Shown: one piece after another, positions 11,140 through 19,914 of the stretch | Numbering within the stretch: the first letter of the stretch is position 1 | How the letters are laid out: the number at the start of each line of letters is the position of its first letter | Origin: CBDATA01 sp965215615 | GTDB taxonomy: Bacteria > Acidobacteriota > Vicinamibacteria > Marinacidobacterales > Marinacidobacteraceae | Reading direction: 5' to 3' | Length of the DNA stretch: 64,000 nt | Assembly (NCBI GenBank): GCA_965215615.1 | Contig: OZ244068.1 | Coordinates: forward strand, 1,798,001 to 1,862,000 | Position numbers and translations under genes: made by a program | Notes under the pieces: model-generated | The model's input: the letters and a program-made list of their open reading frames with translations, nothing else | What the model was told of the DNA's origin: nothing | Databases searched by the model: none

Positions 11140-14100
11140 TGAAGACCTCTCCGTCCCCTTTGCCCATCACCTCCGCCGAAGTGCGCAACCGGATCGAGGA
11201 GGCGCTGCGGCTCGATCTCGTCGGACCGTGGCCCGGCTCCGATTTCGAGAACGAGATGCTCCCGATCCGGAACCGGCCATCCAACTGGTACCTCACCGGA
11301 TTCCTTGTTCCGGCGAGGACCTCCGAGGAACACCGGAACGACCCGGAGGCCGACGACGAAGGAAACCGCGACATCGGCAAGGCCGGGACCGCAGAAGAAT
11401 CGGCCGACGACGGACGATCCGCCAAGAAAACCCATTTCCCCTCTTCCCTCGGCCTGAGCTTCCTCGTTCCCGAAGACGCGGGAGAAGTCCGCGTGGAGGT
11501 TCGCTGGGGCGACTACCGCCGTGAGGAGACCGAAGTTCTCGGGGAAACGAGGGAAGCCTGGGCGCGAACGCCGCGCTCCGAAGTCGTCTCGTTCAGCCTG
11601 TCCGGCGAACCGGAGGCGACTCGCGAGGTTCCGGATTCGGAAGGTCTCGTCCTGCACCGCGTGAAGCGACGACTCGAAGATGGGCCATCCGCGGTCTCCC
11701 TCTTTCTTGTCAACCAGCGCGAACCGAAGCAAACCCGCGCCGACGAGGACATCGCATGGATATTCCAGACGCAGCTCGAAGTGGCATCACCCGCCGGATT
11801 CCTCGCCCGCCCGGACCGGCGTGGGAGCGATTCCGGGGATCTCGATGCTCGGACCGCCGAACTCCATTACCGGGACACTTCCAGCTACGCGACCGGTCAC
11901 GGAGTCTCGGCCGACTGGGATGTGACGGACGGGCTCTGCCAAGCGGTGCGAACCGAATGGATCCCCCGGGCAGAAGTCGAACGCACCGAAACCACCCCGA
12001 TCCCCGAGGTCGAGTTATCCATGGACGCTCTGGCGCAAGCGGAGGACGGGGCGGCTGCGCAGCGCATGATGTCCCCCCTCGTCACCCGCTACCGCCAGTG
12101 GATCGAGCAGCAGCGCGGGGCACTCACGGGCGCGTCGGATGAAACCAGCGAGGAATTGCTCTTCGTCGCCGAACAGGCCGCGAATCGGATCGAAGGCGGG
12201 ATCCACCTTCTCGAGCAGGATCCGGAGGCACTCGATGCCTTTCGCATGGCGAACCGGGCGGTGGCACTCGCCCTTCGCAAGCGGAACGAAATCGCTACTC
12301 CGCGCTGGCGTCCGTTCCAGCTCGCGTTCCTGCTGCTGAACCTTCCGGGGCTCGCCGGCCCAGACCACCCGGAGCGGAAAATCGCCGATCTTCTCTTCTT
12401 CCCGACCGGCGGCGGGAAGACCGAGGCCTATCTGGGACTCGCGGCGTTCACCATGATTCTGCGGAGGCTACGGAATCCGGAGAAAAGCGCCGGGGTCTCG
12501 GTCATCATGCGCTACACCCTCCGCCTCCTCACTTTCGACCAGCTTCATCGCGCCGCCGGGCTGGTTTGCGCGCTCGAACTGCTGCGCGAGAAGGAACCCG
12601 GAACCTACGGCGGAGCTCCCTTCGAGATCGGCCTCTGGGTCGGCAAGGCGGCGACGCCCAACAAGATGGGGAAGAAGGGAGACGGACGGCGAGGCACAGC
12701 ACGAGAACGCTGCCTGGAATTTCAACAGGACTCGAGCAAACCGAGCCCCATCCCGATCCGGAGCTGCCCGTGGTGCGGCACCGATTTCGATCGGGATTCC
12801 TTCACCCTCGAACCGAACAACGACCGCCCGAAGACTCTCCGGGTGGTCTGCCTCAACGACAACTGTGACTTCACCCGCGACCGCCCCCTGCCCATCGTCG
12901 CCGTGGACGAACCGCTCTACAAACAGCTTCCGGCGTTCCTGATCGCCACCGTGGACAAGTTCGCGTCGCTGCCATGGGTAGGTGACTCCGGCAAACTGCT
13001 CGGAGCGGACCCGGAGCTTCTTCCGCCCGACCTCATCATCCAGGATGAGCTGCACCTCATTTCCGGCCCGCTCGGGACGATGATGGGGCTCTACGAGACC
13101 GCGATGGATGCGCTCTCGGCGCGGGGTGAATCGCGGCCCAAGATCGTGGCCTCGACAGCAACCGCGAGCGGTGCCCACGATCAGATTCAGGCAGTCTTCG
13201 CACGGGCGCGTTCCGAAGTCTTTCCGCCTCCGGGGCCGGATCGGCGCGATTCCTTCTTCGCCCACACCGAGCCGGGGAGCGACATCGCCCGGCGCTATCT
13301 CGGGGTCGCCGCGCCCGGACGGAGCGCGAAAGTCGTAATGCGGCGGGTTCTCCTCGCCCTGCTCTCCTCCGCCCAGCGGGCCTACTCCGACGCGGGTGCG
13401 AGGAAGAACCCAAACAACCCGGCGGACCCCTACATGACGGTCCTCAGCTACTTCAACGCGCTTCGCGAGCTCGGCGGAGCCCGCCGGATCGTCGAGGAAG
13501 AGGTCCAGAGCCCCCTCGCCCGCTACGGGAACGAGCGACGGCGGCTCAACGAGCCGCGCAAGATATTTGCGAACCGGGAAAAGCTGGGGCAAGTGGTGGA
13601 GCTGACCTCCCGGGAATCCGCGGATCGAGTCGCGATGGCCCGCGAGCGTCTCGGGCGGCGCTTCCACGAATCGGGTCGGGTGTCCTGCGCCCTCGCCACC
13701 AACATGATTTCGGTCGGCCTCGATGTCCAGCGCCTCGGGCTCATGGTCGTGGCGGGCCAGCCCAAGACACACGCCGAGTACATCCAGGCCACCAGCCGGA
13801 TCGGCCGGGACCGGGAGCGGCCGGGACTGGTCGTGACCATCCTCAATATCCACAAGCCGCGCGACCAGTCTCACTACGAGCGGTTCCGTCATTACCACGA
13901 GACCTTTTACCGCGCCGTCGAATCGGCGACGGTCACCCCCTTCGCGGCCCGCGCCCTCGACCGCGGACTCGCTGCGGTCCTCGTCGCGCTCACCCGCCAC
14001 AGCGAACCCGGCATGACTCCCCCGACCGGAGCCGGCCGGCTGCCCGATCCCCCTGCCGGACCGGATTCGCGGCTTGAAGGAATCTTCGTCGAGCGTATCC

Positions 14101-14384
14101 GGGAGCAGCCGATAAGAAAACCGGCCGAAGTAGTGGAACGGATCCGGGCCACCCGCTCCCGGATCGCGGAGATCCTCGACGCATGGCGAAAACTCCAGAC
14201 ACTCCACGCGCAGTCGAAGCACGGATTCCAGTACCAGAAGTGGGAAAAGAGCCCCGAACCGGTCCAGTGGCTCCTTCGCGACCCTCTTGAAGACGGGCTG
14301 AGCCCGACGGCACAAACCTTCCGCGCCGCCCGCTCGCTCCGCGACGTGGAGCCCGAGACTCCCATCCTGGTGTGCGACCAGTGA
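11136..14384 (+). CDS. drmA: DISARM core helicase DrmA
   Basis: 1,082 residues; the ATG overlaps the drmMI stop by 4 nt. Helicase motif I is LLFFPTGGGKTEAY (~residue 418), with the DEAD-type box IIQDELHLISGPLG (~633) and STATAS motif III. The C-terminal RecA part has NMISVGLDV and the motif VI-like QATSRIGRD (~890). Two CxxC-type pairs, CPWCGTD and VCLNDNCDF (~residues 545-580), look like a zinc ribbon inserted between the motifs. DrmA is a core component in all DISARM classes and, with DrmB, forms the sensor that loads on and moves along incoming DNA. It is followed by drmB with a 4-nt overlap. Confidence 0.94.
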   Translation: MMKTSPSPLPITSAEVRNRIEEALRLDLVGPWPGSDFENEMLPIRNRPSNWYLTGFLVPARTSEEHRNDPEADDEGNRDIGKAGTAEESADDGRSAKKTHFPSSLGLSFLVPEDAGEVRVEVRWGDYRREETEVLGETREAWARTPRSEVVSFSLSGEPEATREVPDSEGLVLHRVKRRLEDGPSAVSLFLVNQREPKQTRADEDIAWIFQTQLEVASPAGFLARPDRRGSDSGDLDARTAELHYRDTSSYATGHGVSADWDVTDGLCQAVRTEWIPRAEVERTETTPIPEVELSMDALAQAEDGAAAQRMMSPLVTRYRQWIEQQRGALTGASDETSEELLFVAEQAANRIEGGIHLLEQDPEALDAFRMANRAVALALRKRNEIATPRWRPFQLAFLLLNLPGLAGPDHPERKIADLLFFPTGGGKTEAYLGLAAFTMILRRLRNPEKSAGVSVIMRYTLRLLTFDQLHRAAGLVCALELLREKEPGTYGGAPFEIGLWVGKAATPNKMGKKGDGRRGTARERCLEFQQDSSKPSPIPIRSCPWCGTDFDRDSFTLEPNNDRPKTLRVVCLNDNCDFTRDRPLPIVAVDEPLYKQLPAFLIATVDKFASLPWVGDSGKLLGADPELLPPDLIIQDELHLISGPLGTMMGLYETAMDALSARGESRPKIVASTATASGAHDQIQAVFARARSEVFPPPGPDRRDSFFAHTEPGSDIARRYLGVAAPGRSAKVVMRRVLLALLSSAQRAYSDAGARKNPNNPADPYMTVLSYFNALRELGGARRIVEEEVQSPLARYGNERRRLNEPRKIFANREKLGQVVELTSRESADRVAMARERLGRRFHESGRVSCALATNMISVGLDVQRLGLMVVAGQPKTHAEYIQATSRIGRDRERPGLVVTILNIHKPRDQSHYERFRHYHETFYRAVESATVTPFAARALDRGLAAVLVALTRHSEPGMTPPTGAGRLPDPPAGPDSRLEGIFVERIREQPIRKPAEVVERIRATRSRIAEILDAWRKLQTLHAQSKHGFQYQKWEKSPEPVQWLLRDPLEDGLSPTAQTFRAARSLRDVEPETPILVCDQ

Positions 14385-16183
14385 AGAAAAAGATGGAAGT
14401 GCGCGACCGTGGAGAAATCCGCCACAGCCAGTTGATCACCACCTTCGGGGTCGGGTCACTCGTGGATTTCCCGATGTCGTCAGCGATCATCGCCGGGCTC
14501 GAGCACTGGCGGTTCACGCAACAGAACCCGAAGCGAGAGATCGTCGAGCCGCGGCTTTCCCACAAGCTCTCCGGATTCGGCGCGGGGCCAGATCCGAAGC
14601 TCTTCGCTCCTCCGGAAGATTCCGAATTCCCACCGGGGTCCGGTGGCTGGGTCAAGGCGTTTCGTTTTCCGGAATGGTTCGTGGAACAAAAGCCACGAAC
14701 GGACGAAAACGGACGGCGCTTTCGGGCGCTTGTTCCGTTGGCTCAACTCGACAGCGGCAATGGCCCAGCCCGCTTCGAGAATGAACCGGTAGTGGCAGTT
14801 CGTTTCGTAAGGGCCTGTATCCGGGGACACCTCGACGACCTCGACTGGCGCGGCTTCGTCCATCAAGGGTCGAGCCCGTGTATGGGGCGGCTCCGGCTTC
14901 GGGAACAGGGAACATCGGGAGATCTTTCCGATCAGCGCATAGCCTGCTCCTGCGGGAAGTCGCGCCCGCTCGCAGAAGCGCAGAACCCTGGCGCGCTCGG
15001 GCAGTGCACGGGTCGGCGGCCCTGGCTCGGGCAATACACAGAGGAAGACTGTGACCAAACGACGCGTCTCCTGATCCGGACCGCGACCAACGCGTGGTTC
15101 CCCCAGATCCTGAGCGTGCTGTCGCTGCCCAACCGGGGGAGCGAACTGGACCGGATCGTCGCCGACCTCTGGACCTACCTGCAGGGAGTGACGGGAATCG
15201 AGAGCCTCACTGCGATGCGCCACCTCCCGCAATGTTCGGATCTCGCGGATTTCCCGGATGAGGTGATTCTCGCCGCCATCGGGAAGAGACGAGAAGAAAC
15301 ACCTTCCCCGAAGCCGTCACGGCTCGCCGAGCTCGAAGCCTTCGTGGACGCGCCGGAAGGCTACGGGGAGGACGTGCCGGTGGATCCCGACTTTCACGCC
15401 CGATCCCTTCCGGACTCCGTCTGGCAGTCGTCCACGCGGGCCAGTGCCTTCGCCCGTGTCGTGCAGGTCCATCGCCTGCGGGAAATCATGGCTCTTGGCG
15501 GCTTCACCCGCTTCGAGGCCCCGATCCCGGGGATAGACGGCGAGTACGAAACCGACGTGGAGCGGGCCGCACTCGCGGTGGAACCGAAGTGGTTCCCGGC
15601 CGTCGAGAACCGGGGAGAAGGCGTGTTCCTGCAACTCGCCCCGGACGAGGTCGCGGCCTGGCAGGCGCGACCGGCAGTATGCGAGCGGGTGGCAGCCCTC
15701 GGGAACGGTCAAATTCTCTGGAATCAGCAGCGCAGAAATCGGGAATTCCCGGGTGGCCCCTACCTCCTGCTCCACACCCTTGCCCACCTTCTCCTGAAAG
15801 CGCTCGCACTCCACTGCGGATACCCGGCGGCCTCCCTGCGCGAGCGCATTTATCTCGACCCCGACAACGCCCGCTACGGATTTCTACTCTACACGGCGAG
15901 CCCGGACGCGGAAGGAACGCTGGGCGGGTTGACGCAGCAGGCGAAACGAATCCTCGATCGACTCGAAGAGGCCGTAGAAGAGGCCCGCTTTTGCTCGAAC
16001 GACCCGACCTGCGCCCACCATCAGCCGGGAAACCAACTCCAGAGCCGCCTTCTGCACGGCGCGTCGTGCCATGGATGCACCCTGATCGCCGAGTCGTCGT
16101 GCGAGATGCGCAACGAGTACCTGGACCGCGCGCTTGTCGTTCCGGTTCTCGGACAACCTGACGCCGCCTTTTTCCGGAATTGA
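14381..16183 (+). CDS. drmB: DISARM core protein DrmB (DUF1998)
   Basis: 600 residues from GTG 14381, chosen because it overlaps the drmA stop as GTGA; GTG 14372 and ATG 14393 are in-frame alternatives. The N-terminal RHSQLITTFGVGSLVDFP motif and the C-terminal DUF1998 region (LLHTLAHLLLKALALHCGY, ~residues 465-485) identify DrmB. Near the C-terminus is a Cys cluster, CSNDPTC...CHGC...C, probably binding zinc. DrmB is known to pair with DrmA as the DNA-engaging complex of DISARM. The gene overlaps drmC by 4 nt (TTGA). Confidence 0.93.
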   Translation: MKKKMEVRDRGEIRHSQLITTFGVGSLVDFPMSSAIIAGLEHWRFTQQNPKREIVEPRLSHKLSGFGAGPDPKLFAPPEDSEFPPGSGGWVKAFRFPEWFVEQKPRTDENGRRFRALVPLAQLDSGNGPARFENEPVVAVRFVRACIRGHLDDLDWRGFVHQGSSPCMGRLRLREQGTSGDLSDQRIACSCGKSRPLAEAQNPGALGQCTGRRPWLGQYTEEDCDQTTRLLIRTATNAWFPQILSVLSLPNRGSELDRIVADLWTYLQGVTGIESLTAMRHLPQCSDLADFPDEVILAAIGKRREETPSPKPSRLAELEAFVDAPEGYGEDVPVDPDFHARSLPDSVWQSSTRASAFARVVQVHRLREIMALGGFTRFEAPIPGIDGEYETDVERAALAVEPKWFPAVENRGEGVFLQLAPDEVAAWQARPAVCERVAALGNGQILWNQQRRNREFPGGPYLLLHTLAHLLLKALALHCGYPAASLRERIYLDPDNARYGFLLYTASPDAEGTLGGLTQQAKRILDRLEEAVEEARFCSNDPTCAHHQPGNQLQSRLLHGASCHGCTLIAESSCEMRNEYLDRALVVPVLGQPDAAFFRN

Positions 16184-16959
16184 TCCGCCCGTTTCTGGAC
16201 CTGCCGGCGTTCCGACGCCAGCGTCTCCTGGCCGCCCTCGAGACCGGAGGACTCGCGCCGCCGTACCCGGAGGTTGCCGTGCGAGTGGCCCTCGGGATGG
16301 ATGCTCCGGATGTACAAACGCTCTTTCGCAGGTGGGCCGAACTCGGTGTCACCGCTCCGATCGCCGCCTCGTGGCTCCGCAGCGTGGAAAGCCTGGACCA
16401 GTCAGCAGTTCCGGCTGCAGAATTCGTTTGGTCCGGCCCGATAGTCCGAGGGCTCCATGCTCTTCGCACCGGCGCGACTCTCGAAACGGCCATCGGCTCG
16501 GCGGACAAATCGGTCTGGCTGTCCACCTACGTGTTCTTCGATGGCCCCCGCGCCTTCGAAGCGCTGGCCCGGCGGATGGAGGAGCGGCCCGAACTGATGG
16601 TTCGGCTCCTCCTGAACATCGAACGCAAGCGAGGAGACACGACCCGATCCGAAGCTCTGGTCCGGCGGTTCGCCGGGCGCTTCTGGGGCAAGGACTGGCC
16701 GGGGAGCCGGCTGCCGGAGGTCTTCTACGACCCGCGGTCGCTCGATCTTTCCGGGCCGGAAGGTGTCCTCCATGCCAAAGCACTGGTTGTGGACGACGAG
16801 ATCGCGTTCGTCTCGTCGGCCAACCTCACGGAAGCCGCACTCGAACGCAATATCGAGATGGGCGTGCTGGTGCGGGACCGAATCCTGGCGCGGACGGTCG
16901 TGACCCACTTTCGGGGGCTCATCGAGCGCGGGAATCTCGAAGAGCTGCCGCCCGCCTGA
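16180..16959 (+). CDS. drmC: DISARM core protein DrmC, phospholipase D-like
   Basis: 259 residues from a TTG that overlaps the drmB stop. The C-terminal half has one HKD-type motif, LHAKALVVDDEIAFVSSANL (~residues 200-219), followed by EAALERNIEMGV, typical of PLD-family nucleases and transferases that act as dimers. The N-terminal half resembles the helical region of other DrmC proteins. DrmC belongs to the DISARM core, although its nuclease role is uncertain. It is the last gene of the operon; no clear terminator follows. Confidence 0.92.
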   Translation: MIRPFLDLPAFRRQRLLAALETGGLAPPYPEVAVRVALGMDAPDVQTLFRRWAELGVTAPIAASWLRSVESLDQSAVPAAEFVWSGPIVRGLHALRTGATLETAIGSADKSVWLSTYVFFDGPRAFEALARRMEERPELMVRLLLNIERKRGDTTRSEALVRRFAGRFWGKDWPGSRLPEVFYDPRSLDLSGPEGVLHAKALVVDDEIAFVSSANLTEAALERNIEMGVLVRDRILARTVVTHFRGLIERGNLEELPPA

Positions 16960-17354
16960 ATCCGAACCTACGACTCCGGAGCGGCCGGGAGAGCTTCCAC
17001 CTGGTTCGCCAGCGCCGCGCGGCCGCTGCCACCTCGTGCTCGGGAGCGAAGTGGATACCCGCATGGGAAGGGTCATCCCTCGATTGGTGGCGCTCCACCC
17101 GTATCGAAGCGATCTCCGAACGGTCGGCCAACGCTCGAACTCCACCAATCCGGAGTACGCCCAGCCGGCCGTTGCCGCTGAGACGCAACTTTCTTCGCAG
17201 AGCCTCGCGAAGCAGGCGCACTCGATCAGGCAGCGTGGCCGCCTAGAAGAATTCAAGCCAGTTGACCGAGAGGAAACTCTCGCGGACCTCCTCTCCGCCC
17301 ATGCCCCCAACAAACCCGAATCTCACGAGGCGAACTCATGAACCCACTACACGC
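16960..17354. other. 395-base stretch without a recognisable gene, between DISARM and the convergent cassette
   Basis: The only sizeable + strand open frame (17036-17341, 101 codons) has no family features, no ribosome-binding site and overlaps equally good minus-strand frames. I see no tRNA, inverted terminal repeats or strong terminator. It separates two convergent transcription units and could be decayed coding sequence. Confidence 0.5.
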
Positions 17355-17695
17355 TCAAGGGTGGATCAGTTTTATCTGTCGCCACCGGCCCAGTTCTCGA
17401 TGTCGCTTGACAGCTTCCAACATCCGACGCAGTGAGTAGCGGGTCGCATCCAGCGGTTTCGGGCCAGCAAGGGGCGCGAATTCCGGATCCGGAAGTTCGA
17501 TCCGCTGTTTGCCGACCCAAAAACACCACAGGTGGTCATCCACCCAGCCGAACGTTGCCTGGATGATCTCGTGCGTGTGGGCACAGGAAAGATCAAGGGG
17601 ACCTCGATCACCCGGAAGGGGGCGCGCCGGATGTGCTCGAGCGCGATGCGGAGGCGGGCCGCGTTCGCTTCCTCCGGGATGACGACCGGCTTCAC
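17355..17695 (-). pseudogene. pRiA4b ORF-3-like protein, frameshifted
   Basis: The upstream frame from GTG 17695 reads KPVVIPEEANAARLRIALEH then PFRVIEVP, and the downstream frame reads THEIIQATFGWVDDHLWCFW and continues to a stop at 17355. Joined, these give the order expected for the pRiA4b ORF-3-like family: a 'P-W/F-R-x-I-x-V-P' strand, then 'L-H-E-I-I-Q-x-x-F-G-W-x-D-x-H-L'. The frames differ by one base at a run of four C (four G on the + strand, 17597-17600); five would restore a ~113-residue protein. The break is a real mutation, a sequencing error in a homopolymer, or a programmed shift. The start overlaps the upstream VOC gene stop as GTGA, so it sits in that operon. Function in the family is unknown. 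Confidence 0.65.
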
Positions 17696-18114
17696 GATGC
17701 CGCCGGAGCGCAGGTTTCGATCGCGACCGGAGGAGTCCCGCTGCCGAACTCGGCGCTGTCCGAGCGCTTCACGTACCACTCCCAGCGGGCTCCGTCCGGA
17801 TCGGTGACCCAGGTCTCGGTCTTGCCCGCGTAGCAGCAGACAGTGTCCTCGACCGTGGTCGGCGCGAGCCCGGCGTCGTTCAGCCGCGCTTCGGCCGCCA
17901 CCACTTCCTCGCCGGTTTCGACCTCCACGCCGAGGTGGTTGATGGTCGCACCCGCCTCGCCTTCGAAGAGCACCAGTTTGAGCGGCGGATCGGCGACCTC
18001 GAAGTTGGCGTAGCCGGGCTTCCGCTTGGCGGGGGCAACACCGAACATCCTGGAGTAGAAAGCGATTGCCTTCTCGAGGTTGGTCACGTTCAGGGCGAGC
18101 TGGAGTCGGGACAT
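17692..18114 (-). CDS. CadI/ArsI-family VOC (glyoxalase-fold) protein
   Basis: 140 residues. The N-terminus MSRLQLALNVTNLEKAIAFY and the motif KRKPGYANFEVADPPLKLVL are close to mycobacterial CadI as I remember it. Conserved features include the vicinal Cys pair in TVCCYAGKTE, His in INHLGVEV and Glu in ARWEWYV. ArsI-type enzymes cleave the C-As bond of trivalent organoarsenicals at an Fe(II) site bound by His-His-Glu near the Cys pair. Here the first metal ligand (His5 in ArsI) is Gln, as in CadI, so lyase activity is not assured. It overlaps DUF4276 upstream (25 nt) and the pRiA4b-like gene downstream (4 nt). No arsenic genes are nearby, so its presence beside defence-type genes is odd. Confidence 0.82.
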   Translation of the reverse strand: MSRLQLALNVTNLEKAIAFYSRMFGVAPAKRKPGYANFEVADPPLKLVLFEGEAGATINHLGVEVETGEEVVAAEARLNDAGLAPTTVEDTVCCYAGKTETWVTDPDGARWEWYVKRSDSAEFGSGTPPVAIETCAPAAS

Positions 18115-18668
18115 GGGCGGTCCTCCACGGTTGGGTTGACGGGTGCTGCCCGCAGGCGTTCGATCCCCTGCATGAAACAGCGAAAACTTGTCGACCGGTT
18201 CCCTTCCCGCGAGAGGAAGCGGGCCATGCGGCGGGCACCCGAGGTTTTCTGGAACTCCGGAATCAGGCGACGCACTGCGGCGGAAGGTTGCCTCACGCTG
18301 TCCGGGTCGCGGAATCGGGATCGCCCCGAAATCCGCCGTAACGCTTCCCGGCCGAACGCCTCCGCCAGAGCATCGGCATCGCCGAGATACCAGGCCTCCA
18401 ATTCCTGGCAGACGATGCGGACGACGGTGTCCTCGCGCCCCCCTTTTCGGCAGAGGCCCTGTAGTCGCGCTTTCACCCGATGGCAGTCCGCGCCGTCGTT
18501 GTCCCGGAGCACGAGGAATCGGACTCCCGGCTCTCTCCATGCCCTGAGTTTGCGCGGCACGCTCTTGTCGAGATCCTGCTTGCCCTCGTGCGCCACACAC
18601 AGAAAGGAGAGATCAGGGAAAACCCGTGGGAGGAGCCCTTCGAGCAGAAAGACAATCCGACCCGTCAC
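18090..18668 (-). CDS. DUF4276 family protein (TOPRIM-like), partner of the adjacent ATPase
   Basis: 192 residues. The family features are VFLLEGLLPRVF at the N-terminus (position of the TOPRIM Glu), the Asp-rich FLVLRDNDGADC (~residue 50), and CQELEAWYLGD (~87), which is highly typical of DUF4276. These proteins have a TOPRIM-like fold and are almost always encoded next to an AAA ATPase, as here, where the ATG overlaps the ATPase stop (ATGA). By analogy with OLD (ATPase fused to TOPRIM) and PARIS (ATPase plus separate TOPRIM effector), it may be a nuclease or RNA-targeting effector; that is inference. Confidence 0.85.
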   Translation of the reverse strand: MTGRIVFLLEGLLPRVFPDLSFLCVAHEGKQDLDKSVPRKLRAWREPGVRFLVLRDNDGADCHRVKARLQGLCRKGGREDTVVRIVCQELEAWYLGDADALAEAFGREALRRISGRSRFRDPDSVRQPSAAVRRLIPEFQKTSGARRMARFLSREGNRSTSFRCFMQGIERLRAAPVNPTVEDRPCPDSSSP

Positions 18669-19837
18669 AAGCCAGCCCCCTCGAACAGACCCTGTTTCCA
18701 GAGCGTGCCGGGGAGGTCACCCTCGGTGACGAGATTGTGGAGCGTCTCGTTGTCCGAAGCACGGCGCACGGTCGTGAATCCCTGTTCCTTCACCAGCCAG
18801 AAGATCTCGTCGAGTGCCGCACCGTTGATGAAATCCGGCGAGTGAGTGGCGATGAATGCCTGCCCGCCACGCCGTGCGTAGTCGCGGAACTCCTCTGCGA
18901 GTTCCAGCAGGAGTTCCGGGTAGAGCTGGTTCTCGGGTTCTTCGACCGCGAGGCAGGGATGGGGCTTCGGATCGTGGAGCAAGACGAGATAGGCGAACAT
19001 CTTGATCGTTCCGTCCGAGACGTAGCGGGCGATGAACGGATCCCGGAAGTGACCATCCTGAAAGCGGAGCACCAGGCGTCCATCCTCCGTGGGCTTCGCT
19101 TCCACCTTCTCGACACCGGGAACCCGCTGGCGCATCGCTTCGAGGATGCGATCGAAGATCTGCGGATGGTTGTCGAAGAGGTATTGGGCGACCTGCGCCA
19201 CGTTGTCGCCGCGAGTCGAGAGATGCTCGGCGAAGCTTGCCTCGGCGCTTGGCCTCGCATCGGCGATATGGAAGTCGGAGATGTACCAGTTCTCGATGAG
19301 AGTGCGGAACTCGGAGACGACGCGGAATTCACGGAACTGGCCGAGACCCTTGATGGCCAGCACGCTCGGGTCTTCCAGCGCGTACTCCTCGCGCTCTTCG
19401 GCCGCCCCCTCCTGTCCATAGGCGGACTCGTTCGTGATCGCGGTTCCCGCACCGCTGCTGAAGTCCACGAAATGCCACGGCTTCCCCTTCTGGCCGCGCC
19501 GGTAGCGGAGGACTTCCCGCTGCACCACGACCCGCCCGTCCGGGGCCGCGATTTCGAGCAGGTAGGTAGCGAGTCGGCCACCGCTCTCCCGAAACTTCAT
19601 GGTGATGCCGATGGGCCCGGTTTCCCCCCGGCTGACCAGTTCCCGAAACCCGCCGCGCCGGGCCACGGCGGCAGCCGCGTTCCCTGCGAGCGCTTCTTTC
19701 AGGAAGCTGAAGACATCCAACAGGGTGGACTTGCCGGAGCCATTCGCCCCAACAACCGTCGCAAGTCCGGAAAGCCGCCGCAGTTCCGCCCGGAGGAAGA
19801 CCCGGTAGTTGCGGAGTTCGATGCTTTCGATGTGCAT
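18665..19837 (-). CDS. AAA family ATPase (AAA_21/SMC-like), paired with DUF4276
   Basis: 390 residues. MHIESIELRNYRVF opens the protein, followed by Walker A VVGANGSGKSTLLD (~residue 28), a long insert with variable charged sequence, then YVSDGTIKMFAYLVLL (signature-like), Walker B LAVEEPENQLYP (~residue 297) and H-loop FIATHSPDF. This is the RecF/SMC-like ATPase type found in OLD, PARIS, Gabija and similar defence modules, here without a fused nuclease domain. The partner TOPRIM-like protein is encoded immediately downstream with a 4-nt overlap. It is convergent with DISARM and likely drives the four-gene minus-strand operon down to 17355. Confidence 0.88.
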   Translation of the reverse strand: MHIESIELRNYRVFLRAELRRLSGLATVVGANGSGKSTLLDVFSFLKEALAGNAAAAVARRGGFRELVSRGETGPIGITMKFRESGGRLATYLLEIAAPDGRVVVQREVLRYRRGQKGKPWHFVDFSSGAGTAITNESAYGQEGAAEEREEYALEDPSVLAIKGLGQFREFRVVSEFRTLIENWYISDFHIADARPSAEASFAEHLSTRGDNVAQVAQYLFDNHPQIFDRILEAMRQRVPGVEKVEAKPTEDGRLVLRFQDGHFRDPFIARYVSDGTIKMFAYLVLLHDPKPHPCLAVEEPENQLYPELLLELAEEFRDYARRGGQAFIATHSPDFINGAALDEIFWLVKEQGFTTVRRASDNETLHNLVTEGDLPGTLWKQGLFEGAGL

Positions 19838-19914
19838 GGTCGCCGCTCTCGCTGAACCCGACCCTCAGCCGGACACCGGCCCGAAGGCCGGCATCCGTCC
19901 GCGCTGCCGAAGCG

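Noticed and set aside
17036..17341. 101-codon + strand open frame after drmC
   Set aside because: No ribosome-binding site, no motif, and equally good open frames on the other strand. Listed only as a stretch without a recognised gene.
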